Assembly: GCF_052324685.1 (NCBI RefSeq)
Contig: NC_135223.1
Location: 20,546,322-20,610,321, forward strand
DNA: 64,000 bases
Origin: Brachyhypopomus gauderio
Taxonomy: Eukaryota; Chordata; Actinopteri; Gymnotiformes; Hypopomidae
Direction of reading: 5' to 3'
In this document: positions 1 to 16,061 of the stretch, piece after piece
Layout: every line of letters starts with the position of its first letter
Position numbering within the stretch: position 1 is the stretch's first letter
Program-made: the position numbers and the translations under genes
The notes under the pieces: generated by a model
The model's database searches: none
The model's input: the letters and a program-made list of their open reading frames with translations, nothing else
Told to the model about the DNA's origin: nothing

Positions 1-78
1 CACCACCCCCCCACACACACACCTGACCACCACAAAGAGAAGTCACCATAGAATGTGCAGTCCTAACTGCCCAAGTAC

Positions 79-103
79 CACACACACACACACACACACA
101 CAC
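79..103. repeat. (CA)n microsatellite
   Basis: A short CA tract near the left edge; another imperfect CA run is at about 11-22. Confidence 0.9.
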
Positions 104-990
104 TCACAACAGACACACCTTGCTTGCCACCTTTGTATCATTTGAAAGGCATATGGTTACAGCCATTCGATTCCACAGCTGAAAGTACCTTTCACTTAAC
201 CACAGTTCAGAAGGAGGTCAGACTTCTGCAAACAGACATATCGGACCAGAGGAGCTCGGTGCTCATGCTTAAGTGATGTGAGAGACAAGAAAACAAGACA
301 CAAGTGAAGCTCAGGCAGACCTACATCTGCCCAAACACACACGGTCATGTGATACAATTACACATACACTTGCAGAACAAAGGAAAAATTCATCTCGCTC
401 ACCTTGACGGATTAAGTGAAAGACTCAGAGGAAGAGATAACACTGTACGAAAAACATCTGACATTAATAAGAACTGAGAACTGAGGAGCCCTTTTAGGGG
501 GGGGGGGGGGGGGGGCATCAGGACTGTCAGTCGTGTTTTTATCTGTAGCACAAGGTGCACATGTTCCCTTCACAAAGCTCAGGCTGCCCACAGCTAGCCA
601 GGATCACCAGGTCCTATTGTGTCACTCTAGTAAATGATTAATGTTAACTGTGCCTCCTCAAGCTTAGCTGGTTAAATGACTTGTAGCTGACAACTCTCGA
701 TCATTAGCTTTGGGACACAACCGTTATCTGGTATTGACCACGCGACTGTTCTCAAGCATACCATGCTTAGAAAGACAGTCCACTTAAGTCTGCACTTAAC
801 ATGCAAAGTAGGAATAATCTACAGTCTAATACTGACCTGTACACAACTGCTCCAACACACTGACAGACCAGTCCCCAAGGCAAGAACAACCTTTTGTCCT
901 CACTCATAGAAGGGCACAGCAAGAGGTTTTTGGGTAATCGACATTCCGCTTCTTTCTGAACCTGCCTAATGTTTTATCAGCATCAAGAAC
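104..990. other. Gene-free sequence
   Basis: Apart from the G run I see no exon or element here. Confidence 0.6.
497..515. repeat. Poly-G run
   Basis: Nineteen consecutive G. Similar G runs occur at 15545-15561, 21397-21416 (after a 12-T run) and 42681-42698. Such runs are prone to assembly length errors. Confidence 0.9.
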
Positions 991-1056
991 TTTCTCTGTC
1001 TGTGGTGAAGGATTTCTCTGTCTGTGGTGAAGGATTCACCTCTGTCTGTGGTGAAA
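991..1056. repeat. Three tandem 22-bp units
   Basis: Two identical units (TTTCTCTGTCTGTGGTGAAGGA) lie at 991-1012 and 1013-1034, and a slightly changed third at 1035-1056. Each contains GTCTG followed by TGTGGT. Confidence 0.85.
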
Positions 1057-1283
1057 CAATAGTGAACAGATCTACGGATGTGTGTGGTGTAGAGCACCAC
1101 CCTCTACAGCTGCCGTCATGTCAACAGCAACAGTTTTTGGTACTATTCCCAATCTGACACAAATTGCTTTTAGAAAACTTGATTTTAAAAGCGTGTGTAT
1201 ATAAAGATGGCAGACACAGAGGTACAAACGCATGCAAGATGACTTCCAAAAATACATCCGCTTAAACTCATCTGCTTGTTGTT

Positions 1284-1290
1284 TGTGTGT

Positions 1291-1370
<80 letters not shown>
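1284..1370. repeat. (GT)n microsatellite
   Basis: An almost perfect 87-base GT tract with one interruption near 1295. Open frames through it are artefacts. Confidence 0.97.
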
Positions 1371-1373
<3 letters not shown>

Positions 1374-1539
1374 TTTCACTGTGGTGGGGGGAGGGCTGTG
1401 TATGTGTGGGGAACTGCACTCTTGAATGGAATCACTGAGCAACACCATCAATCTGTCCCTCATCAGGGAAACAAAATGAAAAGCTCCCCCCAGCCATCGT
1501 CATAAAACATCTGCAACAGCTCCATCCGCCACTAAGGCA

Positions 1540-3060
1540 TAATGGGGTAATTACGGTGAGGTGGGCGGGGCCTGAGCCGTCGCACACATGACCCTCTTTT
1601 GTACGTCTCTCAGTATGAGAAGCGCTGCTACCCACCGTCACATGACTGCAGAGCTGTAAAGCTGCAAAGACAGACAGAAGCCACTGCGTGCCACATCTGA
1701 AGACCCGACACGACTGCTCCAGCAGCCAGCGCGACCTCATCTCAAACACGACCCCTCCGCGCCCCCGGAGCCGATGACAGCAGGCCTCATCTGATCTGGG
1801 AGTGCATAATTGATGTCTGATCTGCTGCGGATGTCTGATCTGGCCCAGGCTGCGCATGCTGCACGCCTCCTAATCAGATGTAATTGAGGTCAACTGTATC
1901 GCGCTCAGCCGAAAGCCCGGGCAGGTACGCTGCAGTGCTTCATGGCTAATGGATGGGGCGAGACTACGGCGCTGTGACCTTTTGAGACACCCCAGGTGCC
2001 CATTTTTAAGTGAAAGCTGGGACTTTACAGAGCCCTGTAGGTGTCTGTCAAGGCAAGCCACCAATCAACACCTGCGATCAGGCCCCCCGGCCCGCCCCAA
2101 CTCTGCCCTCTTGGAGGGTCTGTTCTCCCAGTGTTTGTTTTTCTCAGTGGCTCATTTTACCCGACAACCCCAAATGCACTATTGTTCCCTCTGGCACAAG
2201 CTGGTTTTTGAAATCAAGCAGGCTTGGAAGTGTACATCTCTCCCTCTAAAAGCCCCTCTTTCCCAGTGGAGAGGATGCCGAGGGCCGAGAACCATGCGCT
2301 ACAAGCACGCGTTCATCTGTGAGACCAGATGGAGAGTGGCAGAGAGGTCACGGCCCTGCCCTGTTGCTAAACAGCGCCATTGTCCAAGCCACTGTGCAAA
2401 TTTACCCTGCTCTTAGCACACACTGTAACTAACCCCTCAGACAAGACATGCATTTAACAACAGCGACGGTCATCAAGCCATTGTCTCTTACTACACAGTT
2501 GAACATGCCTGCCTGAGAGCAACTTCGACAATTCTTCAAGGAGATGTACAGATAAACAAAGCATCCCGTCAGCCATGCGCGAGGCCAAGCCCCAGCACTT
2601 AGCACTCGCACCGGCCCGCGAGTGTTTATCACAACAACCCCTAACACGGACTTTCATCTTCTCAAGCGTGAGCAAGAAACGAAGAATTTTTCCATTAAGG
2701 CTCAATTAAATCTGAAGGGTGGGGATTGCATTAACAAGGTAAAAGGACTGACTCTGCTTTCAGACGGGCCTCCGGAGCTCATGGAGTAATATGATTAACA
2801 GGTAAGCTAAAGCCCCACATGTAGCCCCCAGTGCCTTGGCTGGGCCGGGCCAGGGGCCAGGGGGCTCCTGCTGGCTTTACTGGAGACAGGAGAAGGCCAG
2901 CAGATGCCCCATTAGAGGAAGCTCCCGGGCTTTTGATAGCCCTGCACAGCACCATCTTGTGCGTTGCTCTAATGAGCAGATGCCAAGTCTCCTGGCCTGT
3001 GCTTTGAATGCAGCAGTGTACAATGTCCAGTGGGTCTGCAAGTCAGCAGGAAGATGAGCC
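1540..3060. other. GC-richer unique block downstream of gdf6, possible regulatory DNA
   Basis: This 1.5 kb stretch lacks repeats and any recognisable exon. It keeps a balanced, non-simple composition with homeodomain-like TAATTA/TAATGG motifs and the doubled GATGTCTGATCTG near 1812-1843. GDF6 genes are known for far-flung cis-elements, so conserved enhancers are plausible. No conservation data are available here. Confidence 0.3.
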
Positions 3061-3259
3061 CAGGAACACAGTGGGTGATACAGAGAGTCAGTGGTGGTTT
3101 CACTGAGAGGACGTGATCAGATTTAGAAACGTCTGACCTTTGGTTGTACTAGTGCGGGCAGGTGTGCGGACGGTCCAGGTCCGCCTCTTGCTTTGTGGGC
3201 TTTGCAGCAGCTCAATACAGAGCTGCACTGGGAGGTCAGTCCAGGCATCTGCCACCGCT

Positions 3260-3260
<1 letters not shown>

Positions 3261-3295
<35 letters not shown>
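3261..3295. repeat. (CA)n microsatellite
   Basis: A perfect CA tract of about 35 bases. Confidence 0.95.
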
Positions 3296-3297
<2 letters not shown>

Positions 3298-3788
3298 GTC
3301 CTCCCATCTGTGTGTGCTGCCATCCTTCTGTCTCAACACACATATGTACACATGAAAACACCAATCCAAACATACAATACATACACATGTTCCTGTCGTG
3401 GGCTTTTCTGAATGTGTAGGGTACAATGATAAATAAGGAAATTGTTAGATAGTAAATATCTAATGTCAAATTAATTGTCCTGTTCATTTGTACATTTCAC
3501 ATTTTATTCAAGGAACAAAGATTTTTTTTTTGTTTTCATTATAATTATATTTTCATTAAATTACAGTGATTTGTCCAAATGACACTGATTTTTACATTTG
3601 TCCCAAAAACCCATTCTTTCATCCACATAATACAATGTATTTTGACAATGTATTTTGACTGGACAAAACTGCTCTGTTAATGACAGGTTTGAACTGAAGA
3701 CCTGGACCCGACCATAATGCATCTAAACAGAATATTCGGATGAGGATCTCACTACTGCTAGTGAAACAGAACATTTATAGAAGACAAA

Positions 3789-3889
<101 letters not shown>

Positions 3890-6192
3890 GAAATTTAGTA
3901 AAAACTTCCCAGTCTCTGAACTCTGAGCCTGACTGAATGTTAACACCATCAGATAGAGCCGAAGCATCAGTTCCACAGGACTCAGACAGCCATCCAGTCT
4001 GATAACTCAGTATGCAGATGGGACGTGTCAAAGACATTTAGAACAACCATTCTCTGCACATGCACTAAAAATGATCTGTTCCTCTCTGCCAGGCATCTGG
4101 TTGTAACTTTTCAAGACACAGCATTTAAATAAACAGTGATGTCTCAAGATATATTCCCAGCCAAAGGAAGATTGCTCCCCAAAGACGGGGGAAGTGCCAT
4201 CGTCTCATAAATGCACAGAACCCTGGAATGCACTGAGGAATTGGGAATGGTAAACTCTACAGTCCATTCTTCTAAACACACTTGGGATCTTCTGCATTCC
4301 TGTCTCGGGACACTCTTCAAGTCCAGACACTTTTCAGTGTGTCTTAATCAAATCAAAGCTACAGACCACGGAATGGTCTGTCGCAACCATGGTGTTTTTG
4401 TCCTTTTTTTTGTAAACACAGCTTTTATTGGCAGACGCATCTCTGAATGAATGTTTTTTTACAATGCTTCATACCCTGTCTACAATCCACATAAAAGGCA
4501 ACAAATCTATGATGTGTCTTCAGAGAAAATGTGGGAATGACACTATCTTTCCCCTTAGAAATTGGCTGAAGTCTGGGTTATAGAACTTGTATACTGAGCC
4601 CTAACCTGCTGTCTGTTTAGTCAATTTTGAAATGAACAGGTTTGTAATTGGTGATGAGACAGCATTTAGGCTAAATCCCATTTGACACTTCTGATGCCAT
4701 CACCACCCTTAACCTGAAGGAAATTACCACTGTAGCTGTCATGTGCTGGGACAGTTAAAATACATGTTAAGCATTTTTTCCCCCTTCTCTAAGTAAACAT
4801 GTGCAGAGTGACATGATACTGTACCAGAGTCTGGACAGCATATACCATTTCAAAGCAATTTCCTAATTGTTTCCAGGCCAAGGCCAATCACCTATATGGA
4901 AGCAATCCCTGTTTTTAAACCTTTTGATCTAAAGATTTGGAAACATTACAGTGTTAAGCAAACTTGACCCAGGGATGGCTAATTCATTGGGAGGCTGTCT
5001 GTTGGTCATACACACTGACTCTTGTGCAGACAAGCTCTGTGCTTCTCTTGTATGGCCATGTGTTTAAATGCTGGGAGGTCAGAGCACTAGGTGCACATTC
5101 ACCCAAGAGCATGGAGAAAACGTGCAGAACCAGAACCAGCCTGAGCTGATTACTTGAGCATACATGTATTGGGAAATGAAAGACTAGAATATGTGGTTCA
5201 CATTAAAATCAGTTTAAAAACATTCTGAGCTTTGAAAATTTGAAGTACAAATGAATGTAATTAAATTAAAGTTTTTAATCATAAGAAATTATCTAATCAT
5301 CAGTTCACTAGCTGATCCAAACAACAATAAGAGCACTTTACATTTGTCAGGTGTGCAATGATATTGTCAGAAAACATGTATATTTTGATTTCGTTTATCA
5401 CTGGAGTTTGTGAGCCAGGAGCAACACACAAGTAATGCTTTTGTTCATTTTATTAGTACAGTAATAGTGTGGATTATTATCCATTGATATATTGTATATA
5501 GAACTGGGAAAAAACTCAAAATGCACCTCAAACCTTAGATTCTATGCAATAATGAGGTAGACACTGATATTGGTATTTCCACCCTCAGCAAGTACTGAAT
5601 ACATTTTAAATTAATTTTCTCAATGTAAGAAACACACGATTATATTGAACCTCTGTACATCACAAATAATAAAATAATTATAGAATAGAAATTATACCGA
5701 TTTGAGTGCATTTAAAAAGTACATTTACAAAGAAATGTTGCTGCTCATTTCTCAATCCCTTGCACGTTTAGAGTTTTAACTATACAAATATTTACAGCTC
5801 AAATAATGAACAACAGTGCATTCGAAGCTAATGTGCATTTAAATATAATCTCGCTTACGAGTCTTTTTTCCTCAACAGTCGATAGGAAAGCCTCCTGACT
5901 ACATGAACTTGGACAGTCAGTTGCTGCGAAGTGCATTTTGTGAAGATCTGAGCGATGATGTATTTTTCTTTTTTCCATCTCATTGAAGTCTTTTTGTTCA
6001 TCTACTCCTCTTCACGGTCCAATTTACGTTTCTGCGGACCTTTTTAGCAGGCACTGTGACTCATAAGTCAAATGTCCAGGCACTTTAAATAAAATCCACC
6101 CGAGTGCATTTTCCATAATCAGTCGCTGGTACATTGTCCTTTTTAACAAACTCTCAGTCTGTCCTTCTCCTTCACCTCCTTGCTCTCTCTTT

Positions 6193-6228
<36 letters not shown>

Positions 6229-7002
6229 GTCTCTCTGTTTCTTGGCTTCCTCTCTCTATGGAGTTGGGACTTAGGTTCTCACAGACACATAGGGAATTTA
6301 GTACAGACTCGGTATTGCTTTTCATTTTGTGTTTGGTAAATTACATTCACCATTGCAGAAAAAAATGTCTTGATTATTATTGCTGCCCATGATAAAGCAA
6401 CTGGTCAAAAAGACGCACTTCCAGAGGACTACGCTGTCCCATAGCGGGGAGGCGCATCCAGTGAGTTAGAGTCGTCCGTTTACTGGCCTGCGTTTGAACA
6501 GGTGCCCATCACCCCATTCTTTAGAGTCTACAGAGATAATGGTGTAACAAAATCCTCACTGAATCCTGTCCAGACGGTTACGCACAAAACCTGGCTTTTG
6601 TTACCTTTCTAGCTTTAGAGACAAGAAAATCCCAATTTAAGCTCTTTTGCGCGTTTGGATATGGGGTTAATGTATAATTTTTTTAGGTATAGACCAAGCT
6701 ATAATAAAGATAACATTAGCCTATTACAACGGGACGTTTTAAAACCGATACACTGAAAACGGGGGCTACTTGTATAAATATGGTCGGCCCCTGTCTGCTG
6801 ATAGTTTTGAGCTTATAAAGACAACATGAGCATGGTTATCGTACAAAAGTATTAACAATTATTTTTGTTTGTGAACTAACACCGCTATGTGTCTTAAACA
6901 CGTCTGTTCGTTTTGCAGATTTAACTGACTTCATTTTGGACACAGATTCGAGATCTTCTTCAGCTCCCTTAAAGTTACTAAATACCTGCACTAAACACAG
7001 CG
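3890..7002. other. Gene-free flank, right part probably gdf6 3' UTR
   Basis: AT-rich sequence with no coding exon recognised on either strand. The last kilobases before 7003 lie directly after the gdf6 stop codon on its strand and probably include the 3' UTR; its end cannot be placed. Confidence 0.5.
6183..6238. repeat. (CT)n microsatellite
   Basis: A CT tract in the probable 3' flank or 3' UTR of gdf6. Confidence 0.95.
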
Positions 7003-11530
<4,528 letters not shown>

Positions 11531-11760
11531 GGTGGTAATGTCCGAAAAGTGTAGTCCTCTCCACAGTGAAGCCGGTGTTGGATAGCTCAACTGGAAGGCG
11601 AACGAGGCGCGTGTGAGAACTATGTCCCACCAGGAAAGTGCGCTCGCGCTCTATACACGCAAGTGCGGAACACGCAGAAACACCCGTGACACGCCCACTC
11701 GTCGGGCGCTCCTGGGCTTATTGAACTTCTCCCTACTTTTTCCTATCTCGCAACTTGAAC
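11531..11760 (-). promoter_or_regulatory. Probable gdf6 promoter and 5' UTR
   Basis: The GC-richer stretch directly upstream of the gdf6 start codon holds a weak TATA-like box (reverse strand TATAGAG, near 11650), about 120 bases from the ATG. No transcription start can be fixed from sequence. The role is inferred from position. Confidence 0.4.
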
Positions 11761-12315
11761 AGAAAAAAAGACACACTCGACGTGTGAAGGAAGAGTAGCC
11801 ATCAGTCCTGCGCCAGAAAACGCAACATTGCGCCGAGCTTAAACGTAAGGTAACATGTTAACAAGGGTTAACAGGTCAACAAACGTATGCGCAGGTCTAT
11901 AGCACTGGATACTGCAAACCTTAATCCTTGATACAGAGTCGTAACGCTCATCCATATTCAAAAGCATGAAGCAGTTATTGTGTGTATGGCATTAGACAGT
12001 GAAAACGGACATAAAGTTATGCTAGCCTGATTGAAAGAAACGTAGAAAAATCTATATTTTTGTATGTTGTATGGATTCTCCATTTTGTTTGTTTTGTTTG
12101 TTTATTTAATAGCTACCATATAGGCAATTGTATAATGTGGTGTAAAACTGTAGTGGTACGTGACGTCGAGCGGATATGGTTGTATTTCTATTATTAAATG
12201 ATGAACGTTTTATTAAACTTGTGTAATACACACATATATATAAAACGAATATTATGTACAACTGAATCCTGAACACCACCTACAGCGGTTTACAGTGTAC
12301 AATGTTTTTTCGGAG

Positions 12316-12334
12316 TTGCACTGCCCCCTATCTG
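12316..12334 (-). promoter_or_regulatory. CTCF-like motif
   Basis: The reverse strand reads CAGATAGGGGGCAGTGCAA, which fits the CTCF core AGGGGGCAGTG. This is a motif match by eye only. Confidence 0.4.
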
Positions 12335-12839
12335 TTGTTCCTTGACACGACTAAATCTATAATATCTGGAAAAGAGCGATCATTCTTAAGAGGACATTCA
12401 AAGAGAGTCTTCAGTGTTTGCTTGAACGTGTTTGTTCATAGTTCACGAATGAACACGAATGTTCATAAATGAACATGAATATGGTCTTAACAAGTAAAAA
12501 AAAAAAACTTTCGCGCCTTTTTATTCTATACACTTAAAATATTAGCCTAATTCCGCTATTCCATTTAAATGGAAGTACCCATGCTTGTAATTGATGTGAT
12601 GATAAATAGTCCTTCTTTTAACACCACTGAAGACGCAGAAATGTACAGGAAGAAGTTTGTGGGCATTTCGGAAAGTAAGACCACTGATGTGTGAAGGACA
12701 GAATCCTAAACAACATGATGTATTATTTTGTGGTCTAACCCACAACCGAGTCTCGTGGGCTATGTCTCCCTCTGTCTGTCATTCCTATTTCTACTCCTAA
12801 CACCCCCACAAGTTTCGTCATTTTCACTTCTGGTTTTCT

Positions 12840-12860
12840 ACCAGCAGAGGGTACTGTTCA
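12840..12860 (+). promoter_or_regulatory. CTCF-like motif
   Basis: CCAGCAGAGGGTACTGTTCA is close to the CTCF consensus CCAGCAGAGGGCGCTGTT. It lies 0.5 kb from the motif at 12316-12334 and points the opposite way. Confidence 0.45.
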
Positions 12861-15800
12861 CTTTTCTTTCAATATAAAGGGTATCCGTTACAAGGACTTT
12901 AAAGGTTAGCAGTCCCAGGTTTCTGTCTATTACGCAGTTTAATAGTCTTATTTAATACACTACTCACCTTACATTTAGCTTAAAATGTTTAATCATTAAT
13001 ACGTTAGAAATCAGCACATGTGGGCGTGTACAGCAAAGCACCCAGATCAATAATAGTGCGCTTTGGCAATTTGCTTGACAGCCAACTAACTCAGGCCACT
13101 GGCAGCCTAGCACAAGCCTGAAAAAAAGCTTAGGCACTGACTCCGTCCGCCGCTTAATCTACCTCGATTCAGCACCATGGAGAGCCGCGGTCAGCTCCAA
13201 CCTGTTCTCATCGCTGTACACACACGTTCACGAATCACTGCGTAGACTGCGCATACACTCAATATGTAGCTGGAGGGTTTCTGAAATCTGGACCCTACTG
13301 GTAAAGTAGGAGTTAACGCTTGCTGTGTTACATAACACATTTGCAATATTAGTCATAGCGTAGCTGTGAGGTTCGTTCTGTTCATGTCCTGTGATTTGAC
13401 CAGCAATAGCAAAAGTGACCGTGTCGTAGAAAGACGTAAGAGACAACACGGTCAGACTAGAAGACAGGGAGAACGCTGGGGCACATGCTGTTCTAAACAT
13501 CATCTTCGCATCATCTCTTTCAACTCTCGCTAGAAGAGACACGCTTCTCATAAGGCAAGTGTCTTTTACTTACTGCGTCACACCACTTAGTGTTGTTTGA
13601 ACCTGAAGAGTGCGAATTCAATTCAGTGCTTTTCTCTTCGAAACTTAGGGATTTATGTCTTGAATCCCGAGGCAACACAATAGTAACAAAATACAAAAGA
13701 CAACGTCACAGGATAAAAACAAAAACAATGGCAATCAAATATCGTAATGTTCATATTTCCTGAGTTATTCACAATATTAGGTGTATTTTCTGATGGTAAA
13801 CAGTTTTAGGTGGGGCAGCTTGAAAGATTCAGCACCAATGGTCGCGTGTAGCATATATACCAGTGGGACAGTGTCCGCATTCTTATTCGAAGACTGAATT
13901 TCCCAAACATTTCTATCAACAAAGGCTTTTTCATGTTGCATTGATATGTGTCCTGAACTCTCTCGTAATTGAAAGGTACGTCTGTGTCTATGTACACTGA
14001 AAAGACGAAGACTGAAGGTTTGTAAAGGTACTCGACGTTCTCGTGTGCTTAGGGCAATATTACCTAATAATCCACGAGACTGTTGCGTTCAATCATTTGG
14101 ATGAAAAGTTCATAATTTTTTTTATATTCTAAAAAAAAATTAGTAGTCCTGTTTCTTAGTTCTTTCATTGTTCGGTTTGAAAAAGTATTGCTGTTTTCTA
14201 TGGGAAAAATTGAACGACTAACTCCTTGAAATAAACAAGTGTTTATGTGCACAGAAGTCTTTGTATGTGTTATGGAGGGAGCCATACGTCGGTTAACTCT
14301 TGAGCAGTGTTCACACTGTTAAAAACGGCAATCAAAACAGAATCAAATAATGACAAATAATCAAATAAACACAGGTAAGATAAGACTGAGTGTAACTATG
14401 GCACACTGAAGCAAGTCATAATAAGTCATCTGTTTGGCTTTGAGTTTGACTTCTCACCCATGACACCTCACCTGTGTAGCATAAACTCTCAAAATAGCAC
14501 TTGTGATAGACTTCAGGTGTTCTGTTTTTATTCGACAGTGTGATCATATCTTATAGAACAGTCTATTTATTTCTCCCAAAATAAATGTGTGTTACGAGCA
14601 ATGAGCTCTGGACTCCAACCAACTGTATAAGAAAATGTTGGATTCTAAAGATTTCTAAAGAGCTTGTGTTTTGGGGGGTGAAAGAGAAATTCACTGAATG
14701 CATCACCTTTTTTCTATATACAAAATATAAACCAAGGTGAGATTCTCCTTTGCATTTGATTTTGAGAGGTATAGGAGGGAATTGCTATGTGGGGTTGATT
14801 GCATCATTCTCAGTGAAGCAAGCAAGAACACTCACTTGCTTTATATAACCAGTATTTCTCACCATTGGAATGTTGCTGAGAACCATGAATTATGAAGATA
14901 ATGAGGCTAATTATTAAAGACATTGGTTTGCCTGCTTGAAATGACATAGCAAAATTGATAGAAGGGGTCTTGTATAATTCCTGTGATCATACTAAAATTA
15001 TTGTAGGTATCATGCTGTTCTATCAATTAGAGAATTTTCATAGTCAAGACAAATTATTATCAGAATCACATTCACAAAAACCTAAGATGGGTTTTGTTTA
15101 AAAAGAGGGATTACTGTTATGCAAAACAAAACAAAACAAATCCCTTCTGTACTGGTCCACACTGGACTGGATCTTTGATGCTATCGTGCTGTTTTGCCTC
15201 TAGTGGTCTGAGCCCTGGTGATGACACGTGACATCTTGGCTTCCTATAAGGTCCATTAGAGTCTGGCTGCCTCAGCTAAGAATGTAAAACTGGGTTGTGG
15301 TTGGATGTTCTAACAGGACAATGGTCAAAATTATCTCCAATCTCCAGGCAAAAATGTTTCTATAGTCACAGAATCAAATTTTTGCCATGACCATACCAGC
15401 TCCATGACTTCAACCCTGTTGAATACTAGTAAAAGAGGTGAGGAGGATAATCTAGAGATCACAGGACTCAATATACAGAGATTTGGTGTGGAGAAATTAA
15501 CTCTGAGCTTTTGTTCTGTGTTGCCCTACCTCATCACTTATTATGGGGGGGGGGGGGGGGGTACTAAACAGAACTGTGTCAATTAAAGGGCAGAAATCAC
15601 TCCAACACCCTTAATGGAGAGGCATAAACAAGAATATTTATCACTAAGAAAGTTATTCATAACCACACTGAGAAAATATTCACTCATGTCTAAAAGATCA
15701 TCTCAGTAAATTCACAGGCCAGTTGCTGAAAGCAAGAACATATGACACAAGAGTCATATGAGTATATGATTTGAAGCTCTAATATACATGCTTACATAAC

Positions 15801-16061
15801 AATTATACAAACCATGGAATCACAATCTCTGAGGTTTTGGCTCCTAATGGGATAAAAGAAAAAATATCATCCAGACCTGAAATGTAGCCAGCTGTGTTGA
15901 ATTCCTATGAAATGTATGATGCCTGTACAGCAACATTAGCAGATCAGATTTAGTGCCATGGTGCCTTTGGTTAAGGAGACTGTAACACATTCTGCTGTAT
16001 TGAAACTATTCTTTCCTCTCGGGCAGATCTACTGATACCTGCAGAGCTTTCTAACTCAATT

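Larger units (their letters stand above)
11761..16025. other. Divergent interval between gdf6 and sybu
   Basis: No coding exon is recognised. Contents: two CTCF-like motifs, clustered inverted TGTTCAT/ATGAACA motifs at 12425-12480 and a G run. An ATG in good context at 13177 leads nowhere. A sybu 5' UTR exon must lie somewhere upstream of the acceptor at 16025. Confidence 0.6.

Noticed and set aside
1072-1505. Several open frames over the GT tract (poly-Cys/Val or His/Thr peptides)
   Set aside because: They are translations of the microsatellite. The same applies at 3100-3487, 3723-4037, 8672-8968, 55644-56308 and 56504-56692.
13177-13245. ATG in strong context as a sybu or other first exon
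   Set aside because: The frame stops soon and no donor in the phase needed by sybu follows; the exon at 16062 fits phase and family sequence.
15404-15436. ATG followed by a GTGAGG donor as the sybu start exon
   Set aside because: It ends in phase 1, while the next sybu exon needs phase 0.
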